A stretch of DNA of 64,000 bases, from contig NZ_JAHLZY020000001.1 of NCBI RefSeq assembly GCF_018967865.2, positions 124,001 through 188,000 of the forward strand. The letters run 5' to 3'. Shown piece after piece: positions 18,449 through 26,334 of the stretch. The stretch's first letter is position 1; each line of letters begins with the position of its first letter. The translations under genes were made by a program, and so were the position numbers. The notes beneath the pieces are model-generated. The model made no database searches and was not told the DNA's origin. It saw only the letters and a list, made by a program, of their open reading frames with translations. This stretch comes from Hymenobacter siberiensis. GTDB taxonomy: Bacteria; Bacteroidota; Bacteroidia; Cytophagales; Hymenobacteraceae.

Positions 18449-18469
18449 CACTGCTATGAGGTAGCTGGG

Positions 18470-19090
18470 CTAGTTCAGTAGCCGCTTCTTTTCGAGGCGG
18501 GCCACGCCGCGCAGCAGCTCCGCGCTGTTCGTTATTTGCGTCATCTGCCAATGGTCGCCCAGGCGGCGCATCTTCACTTCCACCACCATCGTGGTATCGT
18601 ATTTGGGCTGCGTCACCTCCAGGCCCACGAAAGCATTGTCGCCCTCCTCCCGGGTGTATTTGATGCCCTTGAACTCGCTGTCCGGGCTCACAATTTTGCT
18701 GGCCAGGCCCGTGAGCGATACGCTGACCGTGCGCTTCGGTGCTGCGGCTGCGGCCGCCTCCAGCGAGCCCGTTTCTACGTAGCGCTGCACTTCCTGGTGG
18801 GCGGCTTTGTCCAGGGCGGGCTTCAGCAGGCGCATGGCTCCGCCCATCATCAGGCTGCCGCCGGGCATCAGCGAAGTCAGGGCCGAACTCTGTTGGGCTA
18901 CGTCATCCACAAGGTGGCTGGTCACGCTGCTCACATCAACGTACTTCTCAAACATCGCCATGTCGTGTGTCTGCACTGCGGCAGCGGCCGAAACCAATGC
19001 GCCACTCGGCCCTTGCTTCAGGTTTCGGTAGTAATAATACCCGCCGGCTGCCAGAGCCAGTAACACAACAAGTAGCAGTAGTTTTTTCAT
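18470..19090 (-). CDS. DUF2939 family exported protein
   Basis: The 206-residue protein has an N-terminal membrane anchor (LLLLVVLLALAAGGYYYY), then AVQTHDMAMFEKYVDVSSVT, which matches the DUF2939 pattern of an alanine-rich helix followed by a YVD segment. The remainder is a mixed domain ending in a basic tail. The role of the family is unknown; it is probably periplasmic and membrane anchored. ATG 19090 is chosen because the upstream extension lacks a signal peptide. Confidence 0.78.
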   Translation of the reverse strand: MKKLLLLVVLLALAAGGYYYYRNLKQGPSGALVSAAAAVQTHDMAMFEKYVDVSSVTSHLVDDVAQQSSALTSLMPGGSLMMGGAMRLLKPALDKAAHQEVQRYVETGSLEAAAAAAPKRTVSVSLTGLASKIVSPDSEFKGIKYTREEGDNAFVGLEVTQPKYDTTMVVEVKMRRLGDHWQMTQITNSAELLRGVARLEKKRLLN

Positions 19091-19221
19091 GGATTCGTAA
19101 GTGGTTAAGTTGAGCTGTAAAATTACCCCAAACCACGTAGCTAACACCGCCCGCCGTGCGCGACCCGCGCACGGCGGCGCCCAACGCGGCACTCTTCAGT
19201 TTCACATCACCCCTCCACTCT

Positions 19222-20073
19222 ATGCCAGCCCCTTCGCATTCCCGCATTCCGGAGCTTCATGGCCATCGTGGCTGCCGGGGCCTGCGCCCCGAGAACACCT
19301 TGCCTTCCTTCCTTCACGCCCTCGCGCTGGGCGTCGATGTGCTGGAAATGGATGTTATCATCTCTGCCGACTACCAGGTTGTCGTTTCCCACGAGCCCTG
19401 GCTCAACCCTGCCATTTGCCTTGACCTGGAGGGCCAGCCCATCGAAAGCAGCCCCACCCCGCGCTTCAACCTCTACCAGATGCCCTATGCCACCATTCGC
19501 CAATGCGACTGCGGCCTGCGGCGTCATCCGGCCTTCCCCGAGCAGGTTTCGGAGCCAGCCCACAAGCCCTTACTCCGCGAAGTACTGGCGGCTGCCGAGG
19601 TCGTAGCACGACCCGCCGGCCGCCCACCAATCCGCTACGCCATTGAAATAAAAAGCGCCCCAGACGGGGATAATATCTTCCACCCAACCCCCGACTACTT
19701 CCTGTCCCTGGTCCTAGCCGAAATCAACAAAGCCCGGGTTTCAGCCCGTGCCACTGTGCTCTGCTTTGACCCGCGCATTCTCCGGCTTGCGCATCAGCAC
19801 CAGCCAGCCCTGGCCACCTGCCTCCTCCTCGAAGCCGACCAGCCCTGGCTTGCCAGCATCCAGGCGCTAGGCTTTGTGCCCACCACATTGGGTCCCGATT
19901 TCGCCACTGTTACAGCCGCATCCGTGCAGCAGGTGCGGAGCCTGTACCCAAGCCTGCGGCTTGTACCCTGGACCGTAAACCAACCGGCCGATATGATGCA
20001 GTTAATCGCCCTCGGCGTGGACGGTATCACTACCGACTACCCCGACCGGTTTTTGGCCCTAACAATCGGGTAG
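19222..20073 (+). CDS. Glycerophosphodiester phosphodiesterase
   Basis: The 283-residue protein hydrolyses glycerophosphodiesters to glycerol-3-phosphate and an alcohol. It shows the GDPD landmarks: HGHRGCRGLRPENT near residue 13 (catalytic His, Arg and Glu), LEMDV near 45 (metal-binding acids), SHEP near 59 and IEIKS near 142. The end has WTVN and the usual GVDGITTDYPD. No signal peptide is seen, so it is probably cytoplasmic. ATG 19222 avoids a low-quality N-terminal extension. The stop precedes the AT-rich parS region. Confidence 0.92.
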   Translation: MPAPSHSRIPELHGHRGCRGLRPENTLPSFLHALALGVDVLEMDVIISADYQVVVSHEPWLNPAICLDLEGQPIESSPTPRFNLYQMPYATIRQCDCGLRRHPAFPEQVSEPAHKPLLREVLAAAEVVARPAGRPPIRYAIEIKSAPDGDNIFHPTPDYFLSLVLAEINKARVSARATVLCFDPRILRLAHQHQPALATCLLLEADQPWLASIQALGFVPTTLGPDFATVTAASVQQVRSLYPSLRLVPWTVNQPADMMQLIALGVDGITTDYPDRFLALTIG

Positions 20074-20169
20074 CATCATGCCTGCAGGCAGGCCGCATTT
20101 TGTTCCGGGCTTGTGCTGTATCGTTCTGACCGGATAGTTGCCTGTTGTATCAAGTAGCGTTTGTACCCA

Positions 20170-20593
20170 TGTTACAGCTGTTGATTGTAACGCGTGGCAA
20201 ATAACGACTGTATCAGTATTTTGTAATAATGTAACAATACTTCCTGAGCAAAACAACATTGTTACAAGTGTAATTTTTGTGTCACTGTATTTGTTTAATC
20301 GGCTTTCATTAAACATATTTACATAAGCGTTACGTAATACCTTTTCTATGCCACATCAGGGCGAAATCCTTCAAGATGCCATCAAAAACAGCGGTATTTC
20401 AATCACTCGTATTGTCGAGGAGTTGGGTATTACACGCCCGACTATCTACCGTAAATTCAAGGATGAAACAGTTGATTACAGCTTTGTAAAGAAAGTCGGC
20501 GATATAATCAATTACGATTTTTCAGCTGAATTTACTGTGTTACAGCAGGCCGATTCATCGGTTGTAACGCCGGTTGCTAAAGCGGTTGTTACA
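20170..20593. repeat. Array of TGTTACA / TGTAACA motifs around the HTH gene
   Basis: Exact copies begin at 20170, 20230 and 20260 in the promoter region and at 20538 and 20587 inside the gene. Six-base versions (TGTAAC) begin at 20186 and 20563. The copy at 20259-20267 is TTGTTACAA. Such density is far above chance, and the copies continue into the coding region. They could be the operator of the encoded HTH protein, or a multi-site locus for a DNA-organising protein. Confidence 0.7.
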
Positions 20594-20734
20594 AATACTG
20601 TCACACCTCGTATGATACAGACGCTTAATACCGACCCTGACCACTCTAAACAGCTATTAGCGCTTCAGATTAAGTACATAGCCCTCCTTGAAGCTTATAA
20701 TGAGCTCTTGCTAAAAGTGTATGGCCCGAAGTGA
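20348..20734 (+). CDS. Small helix-turn-helix DNA-binding protein next to parS
   Basis: The 128-residue protein has an N-terminal HTH (about residues 5-50) with ITRIVEELGITRPTIYRKF, a classic helix-turn-recognition helix. A variable middle follows, then a C-terminal helix (LLALQIKYIALLEAYNELLLKV) that could be a dimerising coiled coil. No named family is recognised. Base composition is AT-richer than the flanking genes. It is surrounded by TGTTACA motifs, and its stop codon lies six bases before a parS site. Self-regulation or a role in chromosome organisation is inferred from this context only. Confidence 0.75.
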   Translation: MPHQGEILQDAIKNSGISITRIVEELGITRPTIYRKFKDETVDYSFVKKVGDIINYDFSAEFTVLQQADSSVVTPVAKAVVTNTVTPRMIQTLNTDPDHSKQLLALQIKYIALLEAYNELLLKVYGPK

Positions 20735-20740
20735 CAAAAA

Positions 20741-20756
20741 TGTTCCACGTGAAACA
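20741..20756. other. parS-type centromere site (ParB-binding)
   Basis: TGTTCCACGTGAAACA matches the conserved ParB-binding consensus TGTTnCACGTGAAACA at all 16 positions. It is framed by AAAAA and TTTTT, giving a longer near-palindrome. Its leftward translation would start MFHVEHF. parS sites normally cluster near the replication origin. No parA or parB gene is in the window, so the matching proteins must be elsewhere. Confidence 0.88.
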
Positions 20757-20903
20757 TTTTTGTTTTAACAACTTCTTTTGTAGTCCGATACAGAAGCGCT
20801 GTCGGAACAGAAGTAGGGGTAAGCCCGGGAGAAGTAACCGTCTGCTGAAGCTGGCTTACCGTCCATAACTGATTCAATCTAGACCAGTATCAGTATTACT
20901 TCA

Positions 20904-20990
20904 TGGCATGTAAAGCCGCGATACTTCGCGCCTCCTTGCGTGGGAGTCGTTCAACGAGGAGCCGCGAAGTGTCGCGGCTCTACATGCCGT
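20904..20990. repeat. Inverted repeat in the 20757-21350 gene-free stretch
   Basis: GGCATGTAAAGCCGCGATAC and its inverted, slightly diverged copy lie either side of about 18 bases. The rest of 20757-21350 holds no credible gene; a short leftward frame at 21070-21291 has no recognisable features. Confidence 0.75.
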
Positions 20991-21350
20991 GTACGTGTAG
21001 CTTTGGATAGCGCGCTATAGGCGCTGCTCCCATTGTGAGTGTTATCCGTGGCTCGACTGGCCGAGCCCGTTAAATAAATTGCCAGCAGGGTAAGGGGGCG
21101 AATCGGTCAGCGTCGTGCCGGCAGACAAACGCTCGGCCAGGCTGAATCACTAAACTGCTGCGGTTTTTTAAAGTATACGCCGAGTGCAGAGCCCCCCCTT
21201 CATTACCTGCCGAGGGGCGGACAGTATTCGGAATTACAGCTTGCTCGTCGCGCAATGGATTACGAACATCTGGTGGATATGTGAGGTACACAGTGTGGCA
21301 GCTCTATCGCATTCCAGAAACCCGCAATAAATGATATGGTGGGTGGAGGG

Positions 21351-21662
21351 CTAAAGGAAGATGACTTCCGTTACGACTTTCTCCCCGACCTCCGCATTAA
21401 TGAGTTCGGCCACGCGGGTCTTGGCCATGAGCAGCTCGTGCTTGAGCGGTGCGGAGCTGAGGCGCACAAATAGCCGGCCTTTATTAACGTACACCTCCTG
21501 GGTCTTCAACGCCACTGCCTTCCCCATCACCCGCTCCCAGCTCGATACCACCGTTACCTCGTTGAGCTTGCCCTGGAGCCGGTATGCCCGAACCAATGCT
21601 TCGAGGCCTTCCTTGAGCGGAATGATATCGCCGGAGCGGGAGAAAGCGGAAGGTTTTTTCAC
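21351..21662 (-). CDS. DUF721 protein, DciA-like replicative helicase loader candidate
   Basis: The 103-residue protein has the DUF721 pattern: LVRAYRLQGKLNEVTVVSSWERVMG, then VYVNKGRLFVRLSSAPLKHELLMAK. DUF721/DciA proteins load the replicative helicase DnaB in bacteria that lack DnaC or DnaI. It starts with GTG at 21662, with no ATG available. It follows recF on the same strand by 72 bases, a pairing often seen near bacterial origins. Involvement in replication is inferred from family and neighbours. Confidence 0.85.
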   Translation of the reverse strand: MKKPSAFSRSGDIIPLKEGLEALVRAYRLQGKLNEVTVVSSWERVMGKAVALKTQEVYVNKGRLFVRLSSAPLKHELLMAKTRVAELINAEVGEKVVTEVIFL

Positions 21663-21734
21663 GAGGGTTCAGAGCAAAGTCAGCCAGCGGAAGGATGCCG
21701 GTTGAGCAGCCACAAAGGTACTGCCGCCCGCTGC

Positions 21735-22850
21735 CTAAACGGGTGCCACGGTACCATTCTGCACCCGAAACCTAAGGATGGGAACGGTTACCCGCGCCAG
21801 GGCTTGGTCGGTGCGTTCCAGGTTGGTATCGGTCAGAAAAACCTGGCCGAAGGTTTCGTCGGCCACCAGCTCCAGCAGGCGTGCAATGCGCTTGTCATCG
21901 AGGCGGTCGAATATATCATCGAGCAGGAGCAGGGGCTTGTTGTGCTGCTTGGCCGCCAGCAGCTCAAACTGGGCAAGCTTGAGGGCAATGGCAAACGACT
22001 TCTGCTGGCCCTGAGAGGCGTAGCTTTTCACGGGCAGCTCATTCATCAAAAACATAAAGTCGTCGCGGTGCGCGCCCACGGTGCTGCGTTGCAGCACGAA
22101 GTCCTTGCGCTCATTCAGGCGTAGCAGCTGGGCAAAGTCGGCCCCTACCAGCTGGCTCTTATAAGTAAGCATTACCTGCTCACGGCCGTCGGCCAGCTGC
22201 TCGTAGTGCCGCTGAAAGATGGGGAGGTAGTCGATAAGAAAAGCCTCGCGCAGCGCCGTGAGCTGTTGGCCCAACGGCGCCAGCTGCTCATCGAGCGCCA
22301 GCAGGTAGTCGCGGTCGAAGCCGTGGGCGTTGCTGTACCCGCCTTGCTTGAGTACGGCATTGCGCTGGCGCAGTAAGGAGTTGTAGGAGATGAGCTGCTC
22401 CAGAAACGCGTGGTCGAGTTGCGCCATGAGGCTGTCGAAATACTTGCGGCGCTCTTCGCTGCCCTGGCGAATAAGGTCGGTATCATACGGCGAGATAAGC
22501 ACGGCAGGGTAGCGGCCAATGTGGTCGGCCATGCGCTCATAGGGCTGTTTATCGTGGGTAACGGTCTTTTTTTGCCCCTGGCGCAGGCTCACCTGGATGG
22601 TTTCTTTGTCAGGCGTCGTATTTGAAGAAAAAATACCCTTAACTACAAAGAAATCAGCGTCTTGTTTTATACAAAGGGCGTCGGAAGCCGTGATGGCGCT
22701 TTTGGTCAGCGATAGGTAATGAATGGCATCCAACAAGTTGGTTTTGCCGCTCCCATTGTCACCGATGAAGCAATTGAGGCCGGGCGATAAACGAAGCGCG
22801 GCATCGTCGTAATTTTTAAAAAAAAGAAGCTGGAGGGAGTCAAGAGTCAT
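21735..22850 (-). CDS. recF: DNA replication and repair protein RecF
   Basis: The 371-residue SMC-like ATPase helps load RecA at single-strand gaps. Walker A GDNGSGKT occupies residues 30-37, the signature SQGQQKSFAIALK lies near 280, and Walker B LLLLDDIFDRLDD near 310. ATG 22850 is chosen because the longer frame adds 15 residues before MTLDSLQLL, where RecF proteins normally begin. It is divergent from pdhA, with only 74 bases between the starts. Confidence 0.95.
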   Translation of the reverse strand: MTLDSLQLLFFKNYDDAALRLSPGLNCFIGDNGSGKTNLLDAIHYLSLTKSAITASDALCIKQDADFFVVKGIFSSNTTPDKETIQVSLRQGQKKTVTHDKQPYERMADHIGRYPAVLISPYDTDLIRQGSEERRKYFDSLMAQLDHAFLEQLISYNSLLRQRNAVLKQGGYSNAHGFDRDYLLALDEQLAPLGQQLTALREAFLIDYLPIFQRHYEQLADGREQVMLTYKSQLVGADFAQLLRLNERKDFVLQRSTVGAHRDDFMFLMNELPVKSYASQGQQKSFAIALKLAQFELLAAKQHNKPLLLLDDIFDRLDDKRIARLLELVADETFGQVFLTDTNLERTDQALARVTVPILRFRVQNGTVAPV

Positions 22851-22924
22851 AAGGTGCGGATTTGCCAGCAGTTTTACGTAATTTCGCCCTCCCAACGCGA
22901 ATTATTTCTTTCTTTAAAACTGCT

Positions 22925-24106
22925 ATGGCGGATACGAAAGTAAAAGCTGCTTCTAAAAAACCGACGGCCTCAAAGGCTACCAATGGTTCAGCCGCCAAAG
23001 CTGCCAAAGGAAAGAGAAACGGTGTAATCACCGCGCCCCAGCCCGAAGCCCTCCTGCCCGGAACCGATAAGCCCACTGCGGCTGCTTCGGGTTCTGCTAC
23101 GACTGTGCCCGCCTCTACGGCTACGTTCCCGAAGGAGACGTATATGCAGTGGTACGAGCAAATGCAGCTCATGCGCAAGTTTGAGGACAAGGCCGGGCAG
23201 CTCTATGGTCAGCAAAAAATCAAAGGCTTCTGCCACCTCTACATCGGCCAGGAGGCTTGCGTAGCCGGTGCCGTGTCGGCTTTGGAAAAAGGCGACAAGT
23301 ACATCACCGCCTACCGCGACCATGCCCATCCGCTGGCGCTGGGCACTTCGCCCAATGCCGTGATGGCCGAGCTGTTTGCCAAAGCCACCGGCTGCTCGAA
23401 AGGCAAGGGCGGCTCGATGCACATGTTCGATAAGGAGGTTGGTTTCATGGGTGGCCACGGCATTGTGGGTGCCCAGGTGCCAATGGGCGCGGGCATTGCC
23501 TTCGCCGAAAAGTATAACAAGACGGGCAAGCTCTGCATTTGCTCGATGGGCGATGGCGCGGTGCGTCAGGGTGCCCTGCACGAGGCCTTCAACATGGCCA
23601 TGCTGTGGAAGCTGCCGGTCATCTTCGTAATTGAGAACAACGGCTACGCCATGGGCACGTCGGTGGCCCGCACATCGAACGTGACGGACCTCTATAAGAT
23701 TGGCCTGAGCTATGACATGCCTTCCGAGCCCGTGAACGGCATGCGCGTCGAAGACGTGCACGAGGCCGTGGCCCGCGCCGCCGAGCGCGCCCGCGCCGGC
23801 GAAGGCCCCACGCTGCTCGAGCTCAAGACCTACCGCTACAAGGGCCACTCGATGAGCGACCCGGCCAAGTACCGCACCAAAGAGGAGCTGGAGGACTACC
23901 GCCACCGCGATGCCATCGAAGGCGTGCGCCACACCATCCTCACGAATAACATGGCCACGGAGGCCGACCTCGAAGCCATTGATGAGCGCATCAAAGCCGA
24001 AGTACAGGCTTCGGTGGAGTTCGCCGAAAATTCGCCCTACCCCACGCCCGACGAACTGTACAAGGACGTGTACGTGCAGACCGACTATCCCTACATCCAC
24101 GACTAA
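22925..24106 (+). CDS. pdhA: Pyruvate dehydrogenase E1 component, alpha subunit
   Basis: The 393-residue protein is the thiamine-diphosphate E1 alpha subunit. The TPP motif GDGAVRQGALHEAFN begins near residue 209 and ends with IENN. HGIVGAQVP and the phosphorylation-loop-like YRYKGHSMSDPAKYR are present. The first ~75 residues are Ala/Lys/Ser-rich and low complexity, unlike the compact family core that starts at about 80. The beta subunit and E2 are not adjacent. Expression is probably from the short region shared with recF. Confidence 0.94.
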   Translation: MADTKVKAASKKPTASKATNGSAAKAAKGKRNGVITAPQPEALLPGTDKPTAAASGSATTVPASTATFPKETYMQWYEQMQLMRKFEDKAGQLYGQQKIKGFCHLYIGQEACVAGAVSALEKGDKYITAYRDHAHPLALGTSPNAVMAELFAKATGCSKGKGGSMHMFDKEVGFMGGHGIVGAQVPMGAGIAFAEKYNKTGKLCICSMGDGAVRQGALHEAFNMAMLWKLPVIFVIENNGYAMGTSVARTSNVTDLYKIGLSYDMPSEPVNGMRVEDVHEAVARAAERARAGEGPTLLELKTYRYKGHSMSDPAKYRTKEELEDYRHRDAIEGVRHTILTNNMATEADLEAIDERIKAEVQASVEFAENSPYPTPDELYKDVYVQTDYPYIHD

Positions 24107-24163
24107 TTAACCAGGCCCCCAGGCCCCCCGGCCGGCTTGCGGGCCGTCGTAGCACCCATTGTA

Positions 24164-24940
24164 ATGTCGAAGATTCCCTACACTGGCAAGAGCCAGCAGG
24201 CCCGCCAGGGGCAAGCAAACCAGCCGACCAACGTGCCCGCCGACCCGCTGGCCCCGGCTGAAGAATTTGTTCCGTCCGAAAACCCGCTGCTGGAAGACCC
24301 GGACGCCCTGGCTGCCCGCCTGGCCGAGTCCGAGGATTTTGTGCGCAACAACCGCAGCCTGCTGCTGGGGATTCTGGCCGTGGTGGTGTTGGCCGTGGTG
24401 GGAGGCTTTGGCTACTACACCTGGCGCAACCAGCAGGACTCGAAGGCCCAGGCCATCATGTTCCGCGCCGTGAACAACTGGGAGGCCGACTCGCTCAGCA
24501 AAGCCATCAAAGGCGACGGCAAGGCTCCTGGCCTGACCACCGTGGCCAACGAGTACGGCAGCACGAAGGCCGGTAACCTCGCCAATTTCTATGCCGGCGT
24601 GGCTTCCCTGAAGCAGGGTAAGTTTAAGGAAGCCCTCGATTTCCTCGAAGATTTCAGCTCCGACGACTATCTGGTGCAAAGCCGCGCCTACTCGCTGATG
24701 GGCGATGCGCAGCTGGAGCTGAACAAGCCCAAGGAAGCTGCCGACCTCTACGCCAAAGCCGCCGACCACAACGCCAATGAGTTTTTCTCGCCCGGCTATT
24801 TGTTGAAAGAAGGCACGGCCCGCGAGCTTGCCAAAGATGACGAAGGCGCCGTGAAAGCCTACGACCGCATCATCACCGATTACCCCACGGCCCAGGAAGT
24901 GGCGGAAGCCCGCCAGTACAAAGCCAAGCTGGAAAAATAA
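24164..24940 (+). CDS. Membrane-anchored TPR protein (YfgM-like arrangement)
   Basis: The 258-residue protein has a proline-rich cytoplasmic N-terminus and one membrane helix (about residues 70-88, LLLGILAVVVLAVVGGFGYY). TPR-like helices follow: AGVASLKQGKFKEALDFL, YSLMGDAQLELNKPKEAADLY and a final KDDEGAVKAYDRII repeat. The layout resembles YfgM/TPR_21 proteins that work with periplasmic chaperones at the Sec translocon, though sequence alone does not prove this. ATG 24164 is preferred over an upstream in-frame start at 24137. Confidence 0.82.
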   Translation: MSKIPYTGKSQQARQGQANQPTNVPADPLAPAEEFVPSENPLLEDPDALAARLAESEDFVRNNRSLLLGILAVVVLAVVGGFGYYTWRNQQDSKAQAIMFRAVNNWEADSLSKAIKGDGKAPGLTTVANEYGSTKAGNLANFYAGVASLKQGKFKEALDFLEDFSSDDYLVQSRAYSLMGDAQLELNKPKEAADLYAKAADHNANEFFSPGYLLKEGTARELAKDDEGAVKAYDRIITDYPTAQEVAEARQYKAKLEK

Positions 24941-24956
24941 ATCACTGCTTTTTGCG

Positions 24957-25116
24957 GATTAACCGTGATTTCGCTGATTATTATTGCGCTTCCCCAAACT
25001 TTGGGGAAGCGCAATTTTTTTAAGTAGCATTGAAAAGTAAAGGAAAAGCCCTTTCACAAGGCACAGACGGTCGACGCGGGCAGTGGCCATGTAAATCTGT
25101 GTAATCACGGTTAATC
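24957..25116. repeat. Inverted repeat GATTAACCGTGATT between the TPR gene and ribH
   Basis: GATTAACCGTGATT (24957-24970) has an exact inverted partner at 25103-25116. They flank the terminator and sit partly in the ribH leader. Confidence 0.75.
24983..25022 (+). terminator. Intrinsic terminator of the TPR gene
   Basis: ATTGCGCTTCCCCAAA pairs with TTTGGGGAAGCGCAAT and leads into TTTTTTT. The stem is about 16 pairs with almost no loop. Confidence 0.9.
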
Positions 25117-25134
25117 AGCGAGAATCAACGATTT

Positions 25135-25611
25135 ATGGCGACTTCCCTTCAACACCTGAGCGAATACGACGCTTCTGCATTCATCGACATCAGCAACAAG
25201 CGGTTTGGGCTGGTGGTGTCCGACTGGAACCGCGAGATAACCGACGTGCTCAGCACCGGGGCCTACGATACCTTGATAAAGCACGGGGCCGTGGCCGACA
25301 ACATTTACCGCAATAGCGTGCCCGGCAGCTTTGAGCTGACCCTGGGCGCACAGTTTCTGGCTCAGCACGAGGAGATTGATGCGGTCATTTGCCTGGGCGT
25401 GGTCATTCAGGGCGAAACCAAGCACGACGACTATATTTGCCACGCGGTGGCACAAGGCATCACCCAGGTAGGCCTGAAGTTCAACAAGCCCGTAATTTTT
25501 GGGTTGGTGACCACCAATACCCTGGAGCAGGCCCTGGACCGGGCTGGTGGAAAGCACGGCAATAAGGGAGTAGAAGCCGCTGTGGCTGCTATCCAAATGC
25601 TAAGCTTTTAA
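25135..25611 (+). CDS. ribH: 6,7-dimethyl-8-ribityllumazine synthase
   Basis: The 158-residue enzyme joins the ribityl-uracil intermediate and dihydroxybutanone phosphate in the penultimate step of riboflavin synthesis. Visible landmarks are VVSDWNREIT near residue 28, VPGSFELTLGAQFL (about 62-75), CLGVVIQGETKHDDYI (about 87-102) with the catalytic His, and PVIFGLVTTNTLEQA (about 121). Length is normal. It stands alone, without other rib genes, and no FMN riboswitch is seen upstream. Confidence 0.96.
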   Translation: MATSLQHLSEYDASAFIDISNKRFGLVVSDWNREITDVLSTGAYDTLIKHGAVADNIYRNSVPGSFELTLGAQFLAQHEEIDAVICLGVVIQGETKHDDYICHAVAQGITQVGLKFNKPVIFGLVTTNTLEQALDRAGGKHGNKGVEAAVAAIQMLSF

Positions 25612-25640
25612 TATTGGGCGGAAAAGCGCGCCGAACCGCG

Positions 25641-25648
25641 TAACTTTG
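25641..25648 (+). promoter_or_regulatory. -7 element (TAACTTTG) after ribH
   Basis: A perfect TAnnTTTG element lies 30 bases after the ribH stop, predicting a transcript from about 25655. The next long gene starts at 25798, so the leader would be about 140 bases and includes a possible 18-codon reading frame. Confidence 0.5.
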
Positions 25649-25665
25649 AACCCGCAAAAACAAGC

Positions 25666-25722
25666 ATGCAAGGGCTTGGATTGGTGGTGATAATGGCTTT
25701 TACAGTTTGCCAAATGATTTAG
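25666..25722 (+). CDS. Possible 18-residue hydrophobic peptide in the leader of the DksA-like gene
   Basis: The frame ATG to TAG encodes a hydrophobic peptide with VVIMAFTVC at its centre. It begins 18 bases after a -7 element, a spacing like that of real genes here. It could be a membrane micropeptide, a leader peptide, or chance. No homologue is known to me. Confidence 0.25.
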   Translation: MQGLGLVVIMAFTVCQMI

Positions 25723-25797
25723 CAGGCTGCTGCGTTGCGCGGTAGCTGCCACTAGTAATTTCTTAACATTCTCTAGCAGTCCTTTTTTCTCAATTCA

Positions 25798-26181
25798 ATG
25801 AACGACGACAACATTCGCTATTCGCGGGAGGACTTGAATGAGTTCGACCAGATTATCCAGGAAAAACTGACATCTGCCCGCAAGGAACTGTCTTTCATCA
25901 AAGAAACCCTGAACCGCAGCAACGAATCGGGTACCGACACCACGGCCTCATCGGCCAAAGTATTGGAAGACGGTGCCGAAACTGCTGAGAAGGAAAGCAT
26001 GAACCAGCTGGCCTCGCGCCAGCTGAAATTCATTCAGCAGCTCGAAAACGCGCAGATTCGCATCAAAAACGGCACTTACGGCGTGTGTATCGGCACTGGT
26101 AAGCTCATCCCCAAGGACCGCCTGCGGGCCGTGCCCCATACCCAGCATTCTATTGAAGCCAAAATGGCCCGGCGCGACTAA
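25798..26181 (+). CDS. TraR/DksA family regulator with an incomplete zinc-finger motif
   Basis: The 127-residue protein is a coiled-coil DksA-like factor; these bind RNA polymerase through the secondary channel. A long helical N-terminus (residues 8-85, with FIKETLNRSNESG and QLKFIQQLENAQIRI) precedes the family tail NGTYGVCIGTGKLIPKDRLRAVPHTQ. The usual four zinc cysteines are reduced to one, in GVCIGT. Such one-cysteine versions are common in Bacteroidota and probably fold without zinc. A hairpin at 26199 ends the transcript. Confidence 0.88.
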   Translation: MNDDNIRYSREDLNEFDQIIQEKLTSARKELSFIKETLNRSNESGTDTTASSAKVLEDGAETAEKESMNQLASRQLKFIQQLENAQIRIKNGTYGVCIGTGKLIPKDRLRAVPHTQHSIEAKMARRD

Positions 26182-26198
26182 GCCGCCGCTTTTTTGGT

Positions 26199-26294
26199 AG
26201 TCGGTATTGAATAGCCGGTAGTCAGAATTTTATTCGGGTTGATTTTGTTGACCCCTTTCTGACTACCGGCTTTTCAATACCGACTTCTTTTTTT
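26199..26294 (+). terminator. Long hairpin terminator after the DksA-like gene
   Basis: AGTCGGTATTGAATAGCCGG and GTAGTCAGAA pair with their inverses, with a loop of about 30 bases, ending in CTTTTTTTTT. One bulge interrupts the stem. Confidence 0.85.
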
Positions 26295-26334
26295 AACCTG
26301 TACCGTAGCGATACGGCACGCAACTTTTCTCCCC

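Noticed and set aside
18536..19063. Rightward frame opposite the DUF2939 gene
   Set aside because: It mirrors the real leftward gene, which has a signal anchor and family pattern.
21070..21291. Leftward 73-codon frame in the parS-dciA gap
   Set aside because: No hydrophobic, domain or codon pattern supports it; it lies in repeat-containing intergenic DNA.
20100..23000. The replication origin itself
   Set aside because: parS and recF are present, but no dnaA and no cluster of DnaA boxes (TTATCCACA) was found; a single near-match lies far away at about 11152.
25023..25134. FMN riboswitch before ribH
   Set aside because: No conserved RFN segments are present; the leader is partly an intergenic inverted repeat.
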